Origin: Hymenolepis diminuta
Taxonomy: Eukaryota; Platyhelminthes; Cestoda; Cyclophyllidea; Hymenolepididae
Length of the DNA: 64,000 bases
Direction of reading: 5' to 3'
Assembly (NCBI GenBank): GCA_900708905.1
Contig: CAADRB010000032.1
Coordinates: 1,400,979 to 1,464,978 of the forward strand
The notes under the pieces were generated by a model, which was given only the letters and a program-made list of their open reading frames with translations, searched no databases and was not told the DNA's origin. Position 1 is the first letter of the stretch. Each line of letters starts with the position of its first letter. Position numbers and translations under genes: made by a program. Below are positions 33,701-47,800 of the stretch, one piece after another.

Positions 33701-34984
33701 AATGCTCTTTTCTCTTCTAAGTGTTCACTAGTTAAATAAATTTCTTGCGTCCCTACTACTCCTTTTATTCTTTGTTTTGTTGGAATAAATTTACGCCATA
33801 TTTTTCTAAATTAACGATAGTAAAAAGAAATAAAATGTGTTTATATGTCATTCGAACATAGTAGTTGGATTCGCTTATCTGTGATAAATCTCTTATCCAT
33901 TCCTCATTTAGGATCAAGCATTTTACTAACTGTGTTAATAATGTACTATTTTTATTTATTTACTATTAACTAATAACGCTCTATTTCACCGACCTTTCTC
34001 ATTGTTATTAAGTTCTTTAGTAAAAGTCCGTACCTAAGATATGAGTTGGACAGTGAGGTATTTCTATATTTTTCAGTAATGCACTTATTTAAAGGCGATA
34101 TTGTTCCATTCAATTTTTGATAACATTTCAATTTAAGATACATGGATCAATTGTTATTACCCACGATAACGTAAAAATCGTGGGCTTGCGTGTGAACACA
34201 CGTTTCATCTTAGTAAGAGATGAAACAGTGAGATCGACTTGGAATTCATAAAGAAATCAGCAAGTCAAGAGTCTTACTTCTATCTGAATTTCGGAAGCTT
34301 TGAGTTATGCACATTAGGGGTATATTTCCTTGTGTAATATTCCAAGCTTCAAATTTGATGATTTGACCCCGAGTTTCTACGTTAGTTTATGTTCATGATA
34401 TCCAGAGCTTATTGATTAGATGGAGTAGTTGGTCATGCCATGTTCTTATAGCCGAAAAAGATAGATGGAACTGACAAAAACATTTGTTTTTAATTAAATA
34501 TTTTCAATTGGTCAATTTATTAGTTTACCCATTAACTCCCATGTCTAGCCTTATTCAATCATGGATTTATGCCTTTGTCTACTTATATGGATTATTCCTA
34601 ATTAAAGTTGTCTGCTTATTTGGCATCTTTTACCTTAATTTTAGAATTGAGCTTTAACTTGGCTGAATATTAAGTTATTCTAAATTGACCTCGGTCACAA
34701 GACAAAATAAGCTTAAATGAACTCTGCCAACTAACTCGAGCTTTAATTCTGCATTATGTTTTCCACTCTCTGTTAATTTATGTTCTAAACGCATTCGTGT
34801 TCTCCACATTCCTATTCCCTGATAGGCAGATTTAAGCGAACTTATTCCTTCCAAAAATTAATTCAATGGTTTCTAATTCTGTTCTTATTAATCTCAACTT
34901 TATTTGACGATTACAGCACGCTCTCATCTTCTAAACTTACTGAAATTGTTCGTTTACACAGATTGGGAAGTTTCCCATATAATC
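30761..34984. other. Intergenic between divergent BACURD and ATAD1 genes
   Basis: T-rich on the plus strand. No exon, RNA gene or convincing repeat except a tRNA-like trace near 32280-32390 (AAGTTCGACTC on the minus strand). Confidence 0.4.
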
Positions 34985-35060
34985 TTTTTGATGTAGGTAG
35001 CCAACCGCACTGGTTAATTCCGGTGAACAATAGAGGTGGTAGAGTGCGATTTCCTCATAA
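34985..35060 (+). repeat. SINE body fragment
   Basis: GCACTGGTTAATTCCGGTGA, ACAATAGAGGTGGTAGAGTG matches the body of the SINEs at 28088 and 46933. No tRNA-like head remains. Confidence 0.45.
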
Positions 35061-35786
35061 GAGCGGCCGCAGGATAATGTAGTAACCAGCAGTAGAACAT
35101 TTGAATGGTTAGTACTCACATTTTGTACATTTAACATTTAACAACGTTTCGACTCTGATTTGTGCCTTCCAATTTGTATATTTTAAACTTTGTTCTTAAC
35201 CAGACTTCTTCCTGCTCTGCAGGATTTCGGATCTTTTACGTTTGGGCATTACATGTCTAATTATGTCGGCGTTTCCTTATTCTTGGTGGCTGGTGTTTCC
35301 TCCATAATAGCACCTCTCTTCAAGTCAAGTGCCGTGAATACTTTCCGTATGGACGTACCTATTTACGCATTCCTTTCAGTTTATCAACGAAATGAAATTC
35401 CTTAAAGAATCCAATAGAAAATCTTTGGTCAATATTTGAGATGCGGCTACTCACGTTCAGATGTATTGCTATAAGGAACCACGCACGGTTAAAGGTAAGC
35501 ATCCAAGAGCGTAAAACAGGAGAAAGAAATGGGAGAAAATGGGAGTGGGGAAGAAGAAATGGACAGGAAAGAAACAAGCGTCAGCGCTGAGAGAGAGATT
35601 GACTGGTTTTACCTTCTTTGTTCATTAGATGAGCAACGAAAAATCTTTTGATTGAATTATGTATCAATATTTGCATTCGGTAGAATGCTACATAAACATT
35701 AATAATAGTGCTTATATTTGCATTTAACTCTTCGTGATTTATTGTCAACTGGCTAGTTTTTAATCTCCTCCTTGTTCTTTCTTTAG
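35061..35786. other. Upstream of the first ATAD1 coding exon
   Basis: Contains an A/G-rich stretch (about 35500-35610) that resembles parts of the diverged LTR-like sequences at 42240-42320 and 61690-61790. No 5' UTR exon could be assigned. Confidence 0.3.
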
Positions 35787-35801
35787 ACCCCCAAGTTTAC
35801 G

Positions 35802-38800
35802 ATGGAGGCTCTGGAGAAGCCATCAAATCAGTTCTTTTCCTGGCTTCTGAAGAAGGGATGTGCTGTTAAGGGGGTCCTTCATGACTCCTGGCAGACTATC
35901 CGTCTTTCTCTGGCAACTGCAGCTGGAGCTCTTAGTCAAAAAGAAGCCGGTGGTGGTGTCGAAAGTTATGTTGTCGAAAGCTCCATCTCTGAAGAGCGTC
36001 TTAGTGTAAGCGATTAACTGTAACTGTCAAATTTAAAATCCCTCGGGACGTTGAATAATAACAATATTAATAGAATGACATTTTCAACACTTATACGGAG
36101 GAAATTTATGAATTTCGCATTGAACCATTCTTTTGCAAACCTTTATGCACAGTGGCAGTATACCAGTGAGTCTCGAACCCACATTCTCTACTGTGACAGA
36201 CAAGTATGCTACCTACACAAATATGAAGTTCTACTACCACTGAAGCAGTGCCATATTTACAACTGATTCAGATACTCTATTGGAGAGGACCAATAGCGTA
36301 GTGAAGATTTGAGAATTTACTGAATACATTTCTGGACCACAACCGGGTTGATGGGAAATTTTGTTCCTTCTGATCCAACTATTTGTCAAGATTCCAAGAC
36401 CAGAATGTGTCCACATACGTGTTTATGATGGATACCATCTGTGAATGTGAATTTTCCGTGCTGAAATCAAATACTAGTCTTAATTGTGTGTATTTTTCTT
36501 CTTGTTTCCCTCAGTGTCTATAGCATAGGAAAAACCATGGACAATGCATCGAGTCTTTTCAGTTATAGAAATTTAAGATTTATGGTGGAAGTCCTTCGGT
36601 AGACTTCAGGGTATGCAGTTTCCATTTCACTGAAATCTTAGTCGTAGGACTCAATGAAAGTGGCTAATTTGAGTATTTTTAGCGACCTCTATGACTATTA
36701 TTAACTGTCACCTTAAATCGGTTACCGTTTTTCTCTAGTCTTTTAATTGCCGTATATTGACTTCGTTTTCTTAGTCTGGTATATTGAGGTTTATTCTATT
36801 CTAATAACTTTCAACGACAGTTTAGTTCCTTTCTTGTGGTAGTAAACGTTTTGGAAGACCAATGGCTTAGCACGTTATCTTTAATACGTTGGGAAATCCT
36901 AACCTGTAGTGTCTAACACGCTAATCTGAATAAAAACTCAATTTAGCTAAAGAATGACCATTTTTTGGATTATTATTTAAACATTTATTTGAAAGAGAGC
37001 CTCTGATTTTAAAAAATCGACCATCAATCATTGCGTTGGCGTCTATTTGTATTTTGAACACGTGTCACTTCATTAGTCATTAAGCGGACACAATGCCATT
37101 GGCGCATCGGATATTGTTATGCGTTTTTGTTTATATTTATGCATCTCTGACTAACACTTTCACCTTTCAATTCTTTAATGTGCCACTATTCTCACTGAAT
37201 GTTTTATTTAAATGTAAACAATACGGTCAATGTTGATAAAGTATGTTCTTTTAGCAAAAACGTATTTAGTGCACTCTCTCGTAGATCCTACAAGATACAA
37301 AGAAAGTGTTCAGTTTAGTCTTTCCTCGAAAATAGACTAGCCATTGTTTATCTAAGCAGTTTATTCACGCTAAACTATGAATTTTTTATAATGCCGGAGC
37401 ATTTTCAAGTGCCATTATGACAAGGGAAATTGAAAGTATTCAATTTCATTAATATCTCAGCTTATATCAGCTAGGCGCTCTGCAGGAATAAAGATGGAGG
37501 CTGCATAGTCACTCATTCTTTAAACTTGCACACTTTCATTTGTTAACTTTCTCCCTACATCTCTCTTCATTAAATCAGTGCAATTGGACCGGTGTTGTAT
37601 TAAAAAATAGTCTCCAACAGAAATCAACTCTTCAAGTATCCTTAAAAGCGCAAATTGCAACTCAAGAATCAGTGTTATCTTTAATTTTCAATGGAGAAAT
37701 GTTCATATTTTACCTTCCGGTTTAATTAGTAACTGTACTATTGAAAGCCCTGCATATTTATATCCAAATCGTATTTGTAATGCAAGCATTAATTGATCAC
37801 TTTGTTGATCAAATAGACTTAATAATATATTTTATTGTTTTAACTTAGGTTTTCTTCATATAATTACTATCTATCCTTCCATTGCTAATGCATACTGATG
37901 AGTTTCGGATTTTCCACAAAATTTAAAATTGGTGCAAAATGTAACCACCAGAAGTGGTAGTTAAATGTTCCTTTTTTAAAATCCACTCGCTAAATATAGC
38001 ATCTTAGCTCTGTTCCTCCTTTGGTACGATAAGCGAAAACGTAAGTACTTTTTTAAGTTGAAGGAGTCATCAGCTGTGCTTTGTGATTCATCCAACCAAG
38101 TGACATGATATCCTAGGACATATTGGAAATTAGACCACTTTAGCCTGCTTGTGGTGTCAAAGTTGATAAATTTGGAAAAAAATTCCCGTCAAGTCTCCAT
38201 TTTTTTTAAAGGAATCTATAACTCGACTCATATTTTGGTAAATAAGACCATTTATTTCGCCCTTCTATAAGTATGAATTCGTAAATGAACTTCATCCTAG
38301 AATTATTTTAGATTTGTTCGTTGAGAAGATCAAAAGGAAAAGTATTTGTTTGGAAATACTGTCTTAGATGATTGATTCATCATTTGCTAATATTTATTGA
38401 TGAGTTTCAGTCTGCCTTTAAATATCTAGTACATAATTTAAAGTGTCGCCTCCAGAAGCGATAGTTAAGCATTCAGTGATATAGCATTCTAAATCATTCT
38501 TCCCTTCTAATAGACACCTTTTCAGTTGACAGGGTCATCAACTATGTGCTTTGTGATTCAATTAGGGGACACTGTACAAGAAAAATTATTCTGTTTTAGC
38601 CTTTTCTTAGTCTCATAGCTTATGATTTTTGTGATCCTTTCTAAAAATTACTTTGTCTTTAAAACGTTCTGTTTTTTTTTCTCATTGCCATAATGCCTAA
38701 TCTCCTGCTGAGTGAGTCTAAGGTTAGGAAAAGAAGCGGTTTGCTTCGTCATTCTATAAACAATCGAAAGGACCTAGGATTATTTCAAATCCATTCTCTG

Positions 38801-41800
38801 CGGAAATTACATAGAAGAACCATTTGGAAATTGCTATCTCAGATATGCAGTACTAATTTGGTTATCTAATTGACTTGAGCAGAGCTATAGCACTTTCATT
38901 AATTAAGTTAAAACTGGCATAACTGCTTCGTTCGACTTCGCCTTTACTTCAATTTCACCTTCACGGTTTCGAAAATCCAATTTTGTTGTCGCTTTCATCT
39001 TTACCTCCGTCTTCATCTGGCCTTGAAATGTTGTAACACTGTAGAATTAGAAAGACAGAATGCGTCTCCGAAATATTATAACCCAGTGCTTAGCTTATTT
39101 GAGAGAATCATTTCGTTAATGTTAAAATATCTTTCTAATCCATTTTTATTTTTCTATTTGTTTTAGCTTCTCTTTCGGGTGGCCGCTTCAACTATCTCTA
39201 TAGGAAGCACACTAGCTCTAACATACTTCTTCTTTAAACGGCTCGATCCCCAATACAAAGTTCGTCAAGAGGCCAGAAAGAAAGTAAGATACACTCGTTT
39301 GTTCATGCTAATGAAATAATTTCAGCGTCTAAATAATATTAGTTTTGAATGGATTCAATTTAGAATTCTTTTGGAAGAAATTAATTCGAGTAGGCAAATA
39401 TAAATATGCAAATAGGTAAACTAGACTCTTTCAGTTTTCTCCGTCAGCGTTAGTCTAAATGCCATTCTTTTCCAGTCTTTCAATAGGGTAGTCAAATTCA
39501 AGCATTCAATTCTTGAGATCAAATACTAGCATATAACAGCTCAAAAGGGTGATAAGAGAAATTTCAAAGATGAAAGATTGATAGATATCAGCGTTTTCAA
39601 ATCCAAATTGTCTTATCCTTTTACCTCGTCACAATTGCTAAAGTAATTCTGCGATAGTGTTTGACTTTGGCCTTGAGAGGGAAGACAGAAGGGTGTCACT
39701 CCAAAAAAGTAAAAGTGAAGGTTGGACCGCTCCTAAATCGAAGTCAACTTTGTTAATAAGTCTAGTCTCAATTTCAGGCTATCAGGAAGAAAATCTGGCG
39801 GAAATAGAGTTTACTTATATATGATGACAAATCATATACCCTCCAATATTGAGTGTTACAATTTGCCCCCTCCTCCTTCCTCCGGGTTCTTTTTGTGTGA
39901 AAGTTACGGCCCGGTTCCCAGACTCAGTTTTTAGGTGGATGTAAGGTATCCTGAAACTCGCCTTCTGTCACTCCTTCCCCTTGACCAAAAGTAACCAATA
40001 CGGTTGCCATTCACGTCACTGTGTGCACCTTTGAGCACTAATCTCACGACCTTGTCCCTAACCAATCCTGCAAAGAAAATGCACAGTTCTTTTCAGCGCC
40101 TTTACAATATATTATAAGGTAAATCGAATGTTTTGGTGCATCTGAGCTCACAGGCTTTATCTATCGTGCATTGGATATCGACCATTGGGTTTCCGTGCTC
40201 GGGCTTAGATCTACAATCTCGCTACCTCTGTCAACTATTTTCTATATATTTCTTCTCTACAAACAATTGCATTTTACTAATAAAGGAAATTGAGCCGTCT
40301 TATGAGTTACAGGCCCTCTTCTTTCTACCTTTTGAATTTGAGCAACTGTGCCTACGGTGCAACCTCAACTGGTACATAGGAGCCGCCTATGTTATATTAG
40401 TGGCGAAATAATTTTACATCGCATTATTATTATTATTCTTGTTTGTGACTTCATAGTAGATTTAATGGTTGAATTTTAAGTGAATTGCGTATTGGTCTTA
40501 GGTTCTTATTTAGGCTATTTTAGAATTTTTAATTCTGTTTCGAGAAAATATGTTTTCGTAGTAGATAGTAAACACTGGCTAGATGGGTGATCCGACTGTA
40601 CTTCAGTTAATTTGAAGAAGCACCATTATTCAGATCCTTTGAAGTCTGTGCGCAAAGATGCCTATTACAAATGGGGTGGCCTAGCTATTAACGTCCGAGT
40701 TCCGAGGATGTAATCGAATTCGAATTTACAATCAATTCGCGACGTGATTAGAAAAAAAATTCTTTTTCTTTATTGCATCATCACATCTCGAAATTGTCCG
40801 GTTTGACAAAGAAATAGCATCTTGAAGCTTCCTCGATAATAAATTCGCACTACTCATCCTTTAATTGGTCGGTTTTAACCGATAAGTGTATGAATTACAA
40901 CTTCTGAATTGATAGACATGCACGTTGACCGCCACGCCAATAGGCATATTGAATTGTATGAGAAAATTTAGATTTTCTACCTCTCTAAGCACCAGTACTA
41001 TTTCAATCACTAGATGAGTGCTGATGGATTTCAGACCCTTCTGACGTTAATTATATTTACTACTTAGTACCAGAATTATGTATTTATAACGTCGAATTTC
41101 TCTTTTCAAACAGACCAAAGAAATTCTAGTCAACCTTGGCGTATCTCCATCACTCGAATTGACCGACCACGAGGTGTGCATAGCCATTAGTCTCGTGGAT
41201 ACGTCAGCTCTGGAGACTTCTTGGACTAGCATCGGAGGTCTGGAGGAGATTGTCACTGACCTCTGTGATTCTGTTATCCTTCCCTTCAAGGCTGCTCACA
41301 CTCTCATGCCTCGATCCAGACTCTTTCGAGCACCCAAGGGAGTTCTTCTCTTTGGTCCCCCAGGGTGTGGCAAAACTCTCCTTGCTAGGGCAACTGCTAA
41401 GGCTGCTGGGGCGAGGTTTTTTAATCTTCAGGTAATAAATTCACATAAATCTCCTCAAAATAACTTTTTAATATGTTAAATGGTATGCACCATACCGTAA
41501 CTTAAGGACTATGTACAAAAGACCCAGACGACGTCAGGGAGAACACATATTGACTAGATCACATCTTAGTATATTATGCCAAGTTGAGACTGTTTAGATA
41601 GACAGACGTGATACAATTGACGATAGGAGAAGTCAGTCATGCTCAAATCGCCGCTTTTGGAAGGGATTTTATCATGACATTAGACACTGAGCGCCTGAAT
41701 ATTACACAGAAATTCTAGAATGAAATGACCAAACGGAAGCTTTCTAATCAAAGGAAATCTGTTCGAATTAAGAACTGAAAATTTAAACAACACTCACTTC

Positions 41801-44800
41801 TGACTGTGAATCACATCAATCAGTGAATCATCTATAGACAAAAAACTCATCTGCTGTTTTTTTATTATCACAATTGCTGTTTTCTTGACACAAAGATCAA
41901 ATCAAAAATGCGAATAGGCTAGCAATGTTTTTGTTGGTGATGAAGGTCGGCAAATCGAAAGGTTTGGTATTCTCAATATCTCGAGTTTTTATCTGTTGCA
42001 GATATTCCATTTCGGCTTGTAGGTACAAGAGTTGAGGTCTACAGTCAAGTTAGTGGCGATCGGAGAACTTAAGGTAGTTCTAATCCCATAGTAAAGGTGC
42101 TTTAGGAGCACCACCAAATTAGGCCAAATATCTCCTAGAACCTGTGATCCTCCTAAGCCTAACAGGATACGGAAGTTTTGTTCGAGTAAGAAGACCAATA
42201 GTTAAGCTGGGCAAACGTGTATTAGATAGGTTTGAATGAATGAAAGGAGAAAAGGGGAAAGGCGTAGGAGGAATTGAGAGGAAGGAGAGAAGCGTCAGTA
42301 CTGAGGGAGAGCAATCCTGATTGTGAGGAGCTGGCGAAATGAGTTACTTTAAGACAGTTGATCGATTTCACGTTTTTTGTTCAATGGCAGAGTAAAGGGC
42401 GTGCAAGGAGTAGAGACTGAGCAGTTCGAGTTAGCGTGTACAGGAAATACATTATATAGGTTATTATTTTACCTTTATATATACATATTTTTAGTCTTTC
42501 CTAGAGGGCATTCTATGTTTGTTTCGACTGTGATAATAAAAGAAAGAAATTTAAGCCCTTAAATTCAATTTTTTTTGGGAAATCGTTTGCTTCGCTACAT
42601 TGGGCCTTCAAGAATGGTGTTTGCTTTTATTTCGGTAAGTGAAAAGGTGTCTCTGTTAACCAGGAGCGAAAGCGAATTCGCACGAATTTCGCAACTAAAA
42701 TGCCGTATTATGGCCAATACGCTCTTGAATTCACTTCATATTCAAATGACTTGAACCAGATTTAAGATAAGATCGGCCGTTTGTATCTCCATAGCATAGG
42801 GACAGTTTCGTCCCCGTTTCATTGGTACAGTTATGAGAACTTTACACTAGGGGAACAATAGTGTTTGTTTAAAAATAACATTGTTTATTTCAACTGTCTG
42901 CTCTTTAGCTATACGAGGAGTCAGATATATTATTCATGTCTGAGCATTTCAGATGTGAACTATCACTCAGACATCTAAATTGTCTGTCCATGAAAAATGA
43001 ATTTTTGAACGTCAGATAATGATGCACAGAGCTATGCCTAATAATTGAATTGCAGACAACCTAGTGAATTTAATAGTAACGTTAACGTTCAAGTGCTTTT
43101 CATAACTAAAATGGTACCTCTTGCTTTGCCATGGGCAGGAATAATTAGCATATTTATATTTGCAATTTCAAGTCCATTGCACAAAAATGTCTGTCACTAA
43201 TCCGGCAAAGTCTCTTAAGGTTTGTTTGAGGGTTCTCGTTCTGATTGAACCTCTACAACTTAATTCGAACTGTTGCCGCGGTACATGATTATGGCTTTCT
43301 ACTGCTTCTAGGATGCCCCCAGTTTATTGAACTTCTAACCATAAAACCTGGAATGAATACAAATCCAACTGTTTGCATTGTCGTTGGTAATAAATGTTAA
43401 TGTCACGTTGGCTCCAACGGGTTAAAGTGTTCTTTTGTTTATTTATGTAATTAACACCCAACTCGTTGCCCACACTTTTTTCCCACTACTTCTAAACTTA
43501 ATATTAATTTTTTTATGCATGTCTAAAAAATGTTTTTTACACTCTTCGCTATCATCAGTGTCGGCTTTTCCCTCCTAAAAAGTGGAAGGGATGAGAGAAT
43601 AAGAAAGTCCATTTGATGAAACCAATCAATAGGGACATGAAAAAAGGGGCGCGTTATGGGGCCATGGTAACTTGTCTAACAAGTGACGAAGGCAGTTACT
43701 TCAGGTATTTCAAAGTGACCTTTGGGGAGTAATCAGCGTTTTAAAAATGTCCCTAAGTGTTTTTACTGTGCACGTTACTATGACTTCAATAATGTGTTCA
43801 TTGGTGTTTATTAGTTAATGGCTTACAACTGAGCTGATTAGTTTTGAGTTTACTGGAGTTTTATGTATTTCCGGAATTTCATTAGTTGTCTAACACATTG
43901 AAAGAAAGTTTGCAGTTTGTAATTCCTCTGATTGATGAAGTTAAACAAATAAACCCTCAAGCTCATTTAGAAAGGTGTTTTCCAGCAGCCACCTTGTGTA
44001 GAGAGATTGCATTATGAGGCCTTCCTGGTGAAAACTCAAACTCGACCATCTTCTTTATTAATCAGTCTTAATCATAGCGGCTGACCATTCTGCTTACTGC
44101 CTGTGTATCGATGGGCATCAAATCTATGTCCTCTGGTATTGCAGATGAATACGTCAACCGATGTGCCAACGGCACACAGATGAGTTTGGAAAATCTTACA
44201 TAATCAATGTTTTAAATCATTGGTTGCCTTACTTCTAACAACTCAATATATACATTAATTATTGATGTCAGCTTTGACGAAACATATTTAGTAAAGCAAA
44301 TAATAGTCAGCCATGGGCACTGCTCGACGTGGATGACCACGCAGTCACTTGGGACTCATTGGTGCATTTTCTAGCGTCGTGTCTTCCGCAGTAATTCACC
44401 ACCGTGTGTGTAAATACCTTGCAGTAGAGTACGGTAGATATAATGATTGATCTGTTTCAATAGCAACTCAACAGCTCCCAACCCACATAGGGAAGTGTTT
44501 TGCAATACTAATTTCAGAATAGAGAATTAGCAACATGGAGCCCCTCTGCTCATTTGATACGTATTGATGGGCTTCAAACCCGGGACTTCCAGTTTCATTG
44601 CAATGCGCTGAGCCACTGTATTGTATGTAATGTATTGGTAACTAACCATGTGATCCAGAGAAATCAGATACAACACTTGATTATTGTGTGAAGTCAATAG
44701 AGACACTAGTGGGGGCCATATTTACATCCACAATCCGAGTGTCGATATTGTAATGCCGATATCTCTCTATTTGACAATGTATTTCATCAATTCTATAAAG

Positions 44801-47800
44801 GTGTCATTACTGTTACATCGGTACGTAATTACTTATAATTTAAGCAGAGGTTACACTGTGAACAAAATTACACAGACCCAAAAGAGAGATCTCAACGACG
44901 GTTTATTTGTTGTGAAAATATATTCACTTATGTAGATTTGATACATAGGGAGCGACTGACTGCTGCCGTGATGCTATGATGCCTAGTTCCTGCTGCTATG
45001 GTATATCTGCCCATCAAATGTTGCTAGGCTATAGTTGACTCGGACTCGGAGGGTTGAGACAAAATGAATTTACTCGAAGACACTTTATTAAGGCATCATA
45101 TGAGAATACAAGTTGTCTTCATGTTGTCGATGTTAGGAGATCAAAACACCACCGAACTGTTGGGGACGCTATACGCCTATGTCTAGGTAAGGACGATGAG
45201 CGACTTTGAGACAATCTGCGGGAATTGATTATCCTGAGACAAAACACACACACATCAGGATGAACTGCAGTGGTTAACGTTGATCAGTAGTGGGATTGAA
45301 GTTAATGTTTACCTAAACAGAGCTAACATAAACGGAAGTGGGCTTTCCTCACATGAGAGACTGAGTTGTCTCACTGTTAATATCTTTATCGTCAACTTCC
45401 CAGTGCTCGTAAATCATTCAGGATAGCATACTTCTTTCTAGCTCTATCCCGCTCATAAAATTGATGATGATCTCTATTTGTCAAATCCCTATCTCCCAAT
45501 ATTTTTATTTTGCTGACCTCAACCTAGGCAGGCTATCTCCCATAGAACAGTCTCGTTATTGAATTAATTCAATAGATGTAAATATTTACTTTTCTGCCTT
45601 CTAACTTGGGGTAAATTGATCACTAGGGTGATGTTTTAGCCATCATAGGCTGTACGGCAAGGATCTCTACTCGTGTGTCGCGACATATAAAATAAAATGT
45701 ACAGCAACCATCCTGAAAGTCGTTGTATTGTTGGAGTAATGGGTTAATTACTCATAATGATCGGTTGCCAATTCATTTATGTCGGTGTGTTCTGACTTTG
45801 GGGTTGCATGATGTTAATGCATGTGCTGCAGGCAACTGGGTCGGTCGGCAGCACTGGCATCGTAGTAAAACCTGTTGGAAGGTAATTAATAATTATCGGA
45901 ACATATCATGAATGAGAAATTGTTTGAAAGAGTGCAACAGTTCTCCAATCGATATAATTGTTTTCATTATAGTTAGATAGTTCGTCTTCTCCATTAGAAG
46001 TAGATACAGGAAAATTCATGGTTAATGTGACTTAGATCTGGAATAAGTGACAATTTCTCATTCTCACTTCACTTACTTGACGGATCAAATAGATTGATGT
46101 GAGGTGTCACTAAGGCTCACACTGCAATTAAATTACAAGTATGTGCTCTTCTCTAATATGCAGGGCTAGTTTAAATCCATGTCGCCATTCTAGCAATGCT
46201 ACGTGACTGGCTCATGCTCTAAAGAATGAAAAGGCCAAATCCAGTGGGGATATCTTGATAGGCTATCGATGGCGGTTTCAGTTTAAAAATCATTCGAATA
46301 TTATACTTAACCTTTACCTTCAATGAGTACTCGAATCTGCGTTTACAATCAAGAATCATTCGTACTGTTGAGTAATCTTTTGGTTTGTATTAAAAGAGTA
46401 AAAATAAATGGAAGTGTAATACGATGTGCTGTTCTAGAGCTGATCACGTGAAGAAGGGATTAATAATCGTCTCCTACATTAAATAGATACTCAAGAGGTT
46501 TACTTTCTTTATCACCCAGTACTTGGCTGGCTATTTTATTTATCATGGGATCGTGCCTATTTAGAGATCCAAGTCAAATAAAATTATCGGTTAAAAGTAC
46601 ATCGGTCCCATTTTGCTACATGTTCCTCCCATCCTCCAAATCGCAATTATTTACTGCGACGTTTCGTTATATTTTGTTATAGTTCACTTATTTAAAAATG
46701 GTAATAATGAAAATCAAATGACTTATTTGTAAACCTCATCCCGTGCCTTTATACCATCCCCTCTCCATTATCCTAGTTACTATGTTGAAGTAAAGCGTAG
46801 AATCCCATCCTCTGACCAGTTAATTCTCAAGCGGCCAACTTTTTATAGAACTGTGCCCATTCGAAAAGAAACAAAGCTTGCTTATAAACAACAAGTTATG
46901 CTAAATGTTTCGAAATTTTAATTTTTGGATGCACTTGTGGCGTGGTAATTAACGTGCTCCTCTGCCAAGTAGGAGGTCACGGGTTCGGTAACCATCAGGG
47001 TACATCCTCTGAGGGGAACGTCCAATCGCAACGGTTAAATCTGGCTGATGAAAGAGGTGGTATACCCCAAAATTTTCACCAGGGAAGTTCAATCGTACCA
47101 CCTCTACATAAAATGATTGAAAATATTTTCCTGAATGAGCTAGCGTATTATTAGCACATAAATCTAGGATGTTTTCGATGGACATCGTGGCCCACTCAGT
47201 ATTCAGCGAAAATCTTGAGCTCGTGTTCCGGTGTTATTATGTCATTCTGAATAGTGGTAAAGATTTTTGTTATTTCCAATCGAATCGCAGGTATCTCTGG
47301 CGATTGTTGGTGTGTTTTCAACTACTTGACATTTCTAAATTGTCATAAATCCAGTTTTCATAAATAAAAATGGGATTCCAGGAATCCAGTCTCTGTTCAC
47401 TCCAATCATTATCAGTTATCAAATCATATGCCGAGATTTGAAATGTATCACTGGAACTAAAGCCTCCTGAAGTTGATAATATTTTTTCAAAATGTCTAGC
47501 CCATCTCATTTGTGGTAAACGCTTTCTGCAGTACTTCTGGATTACGTGTTTATTCGAAATGGTGTCTTCATAATTACCTTTCTCCTAGTATTCGATGCAT
47601 TCAGCATTAAGTTGGTCAATATTAGTAGATCGCGCTTATTTAAAAATCCATGTCCATTAGAATGATCAATTAAAAGTACGTTAGTGCCTTCATTTCGCTT
47701 ACATGTTTTCACCTGCCTCTCAACCCACATGCTGCAATTATTAACTGTGCTGCTTTACTGTTCAATTCTCACTACCTGTTCATTTTTTTGAAGATCAGAT

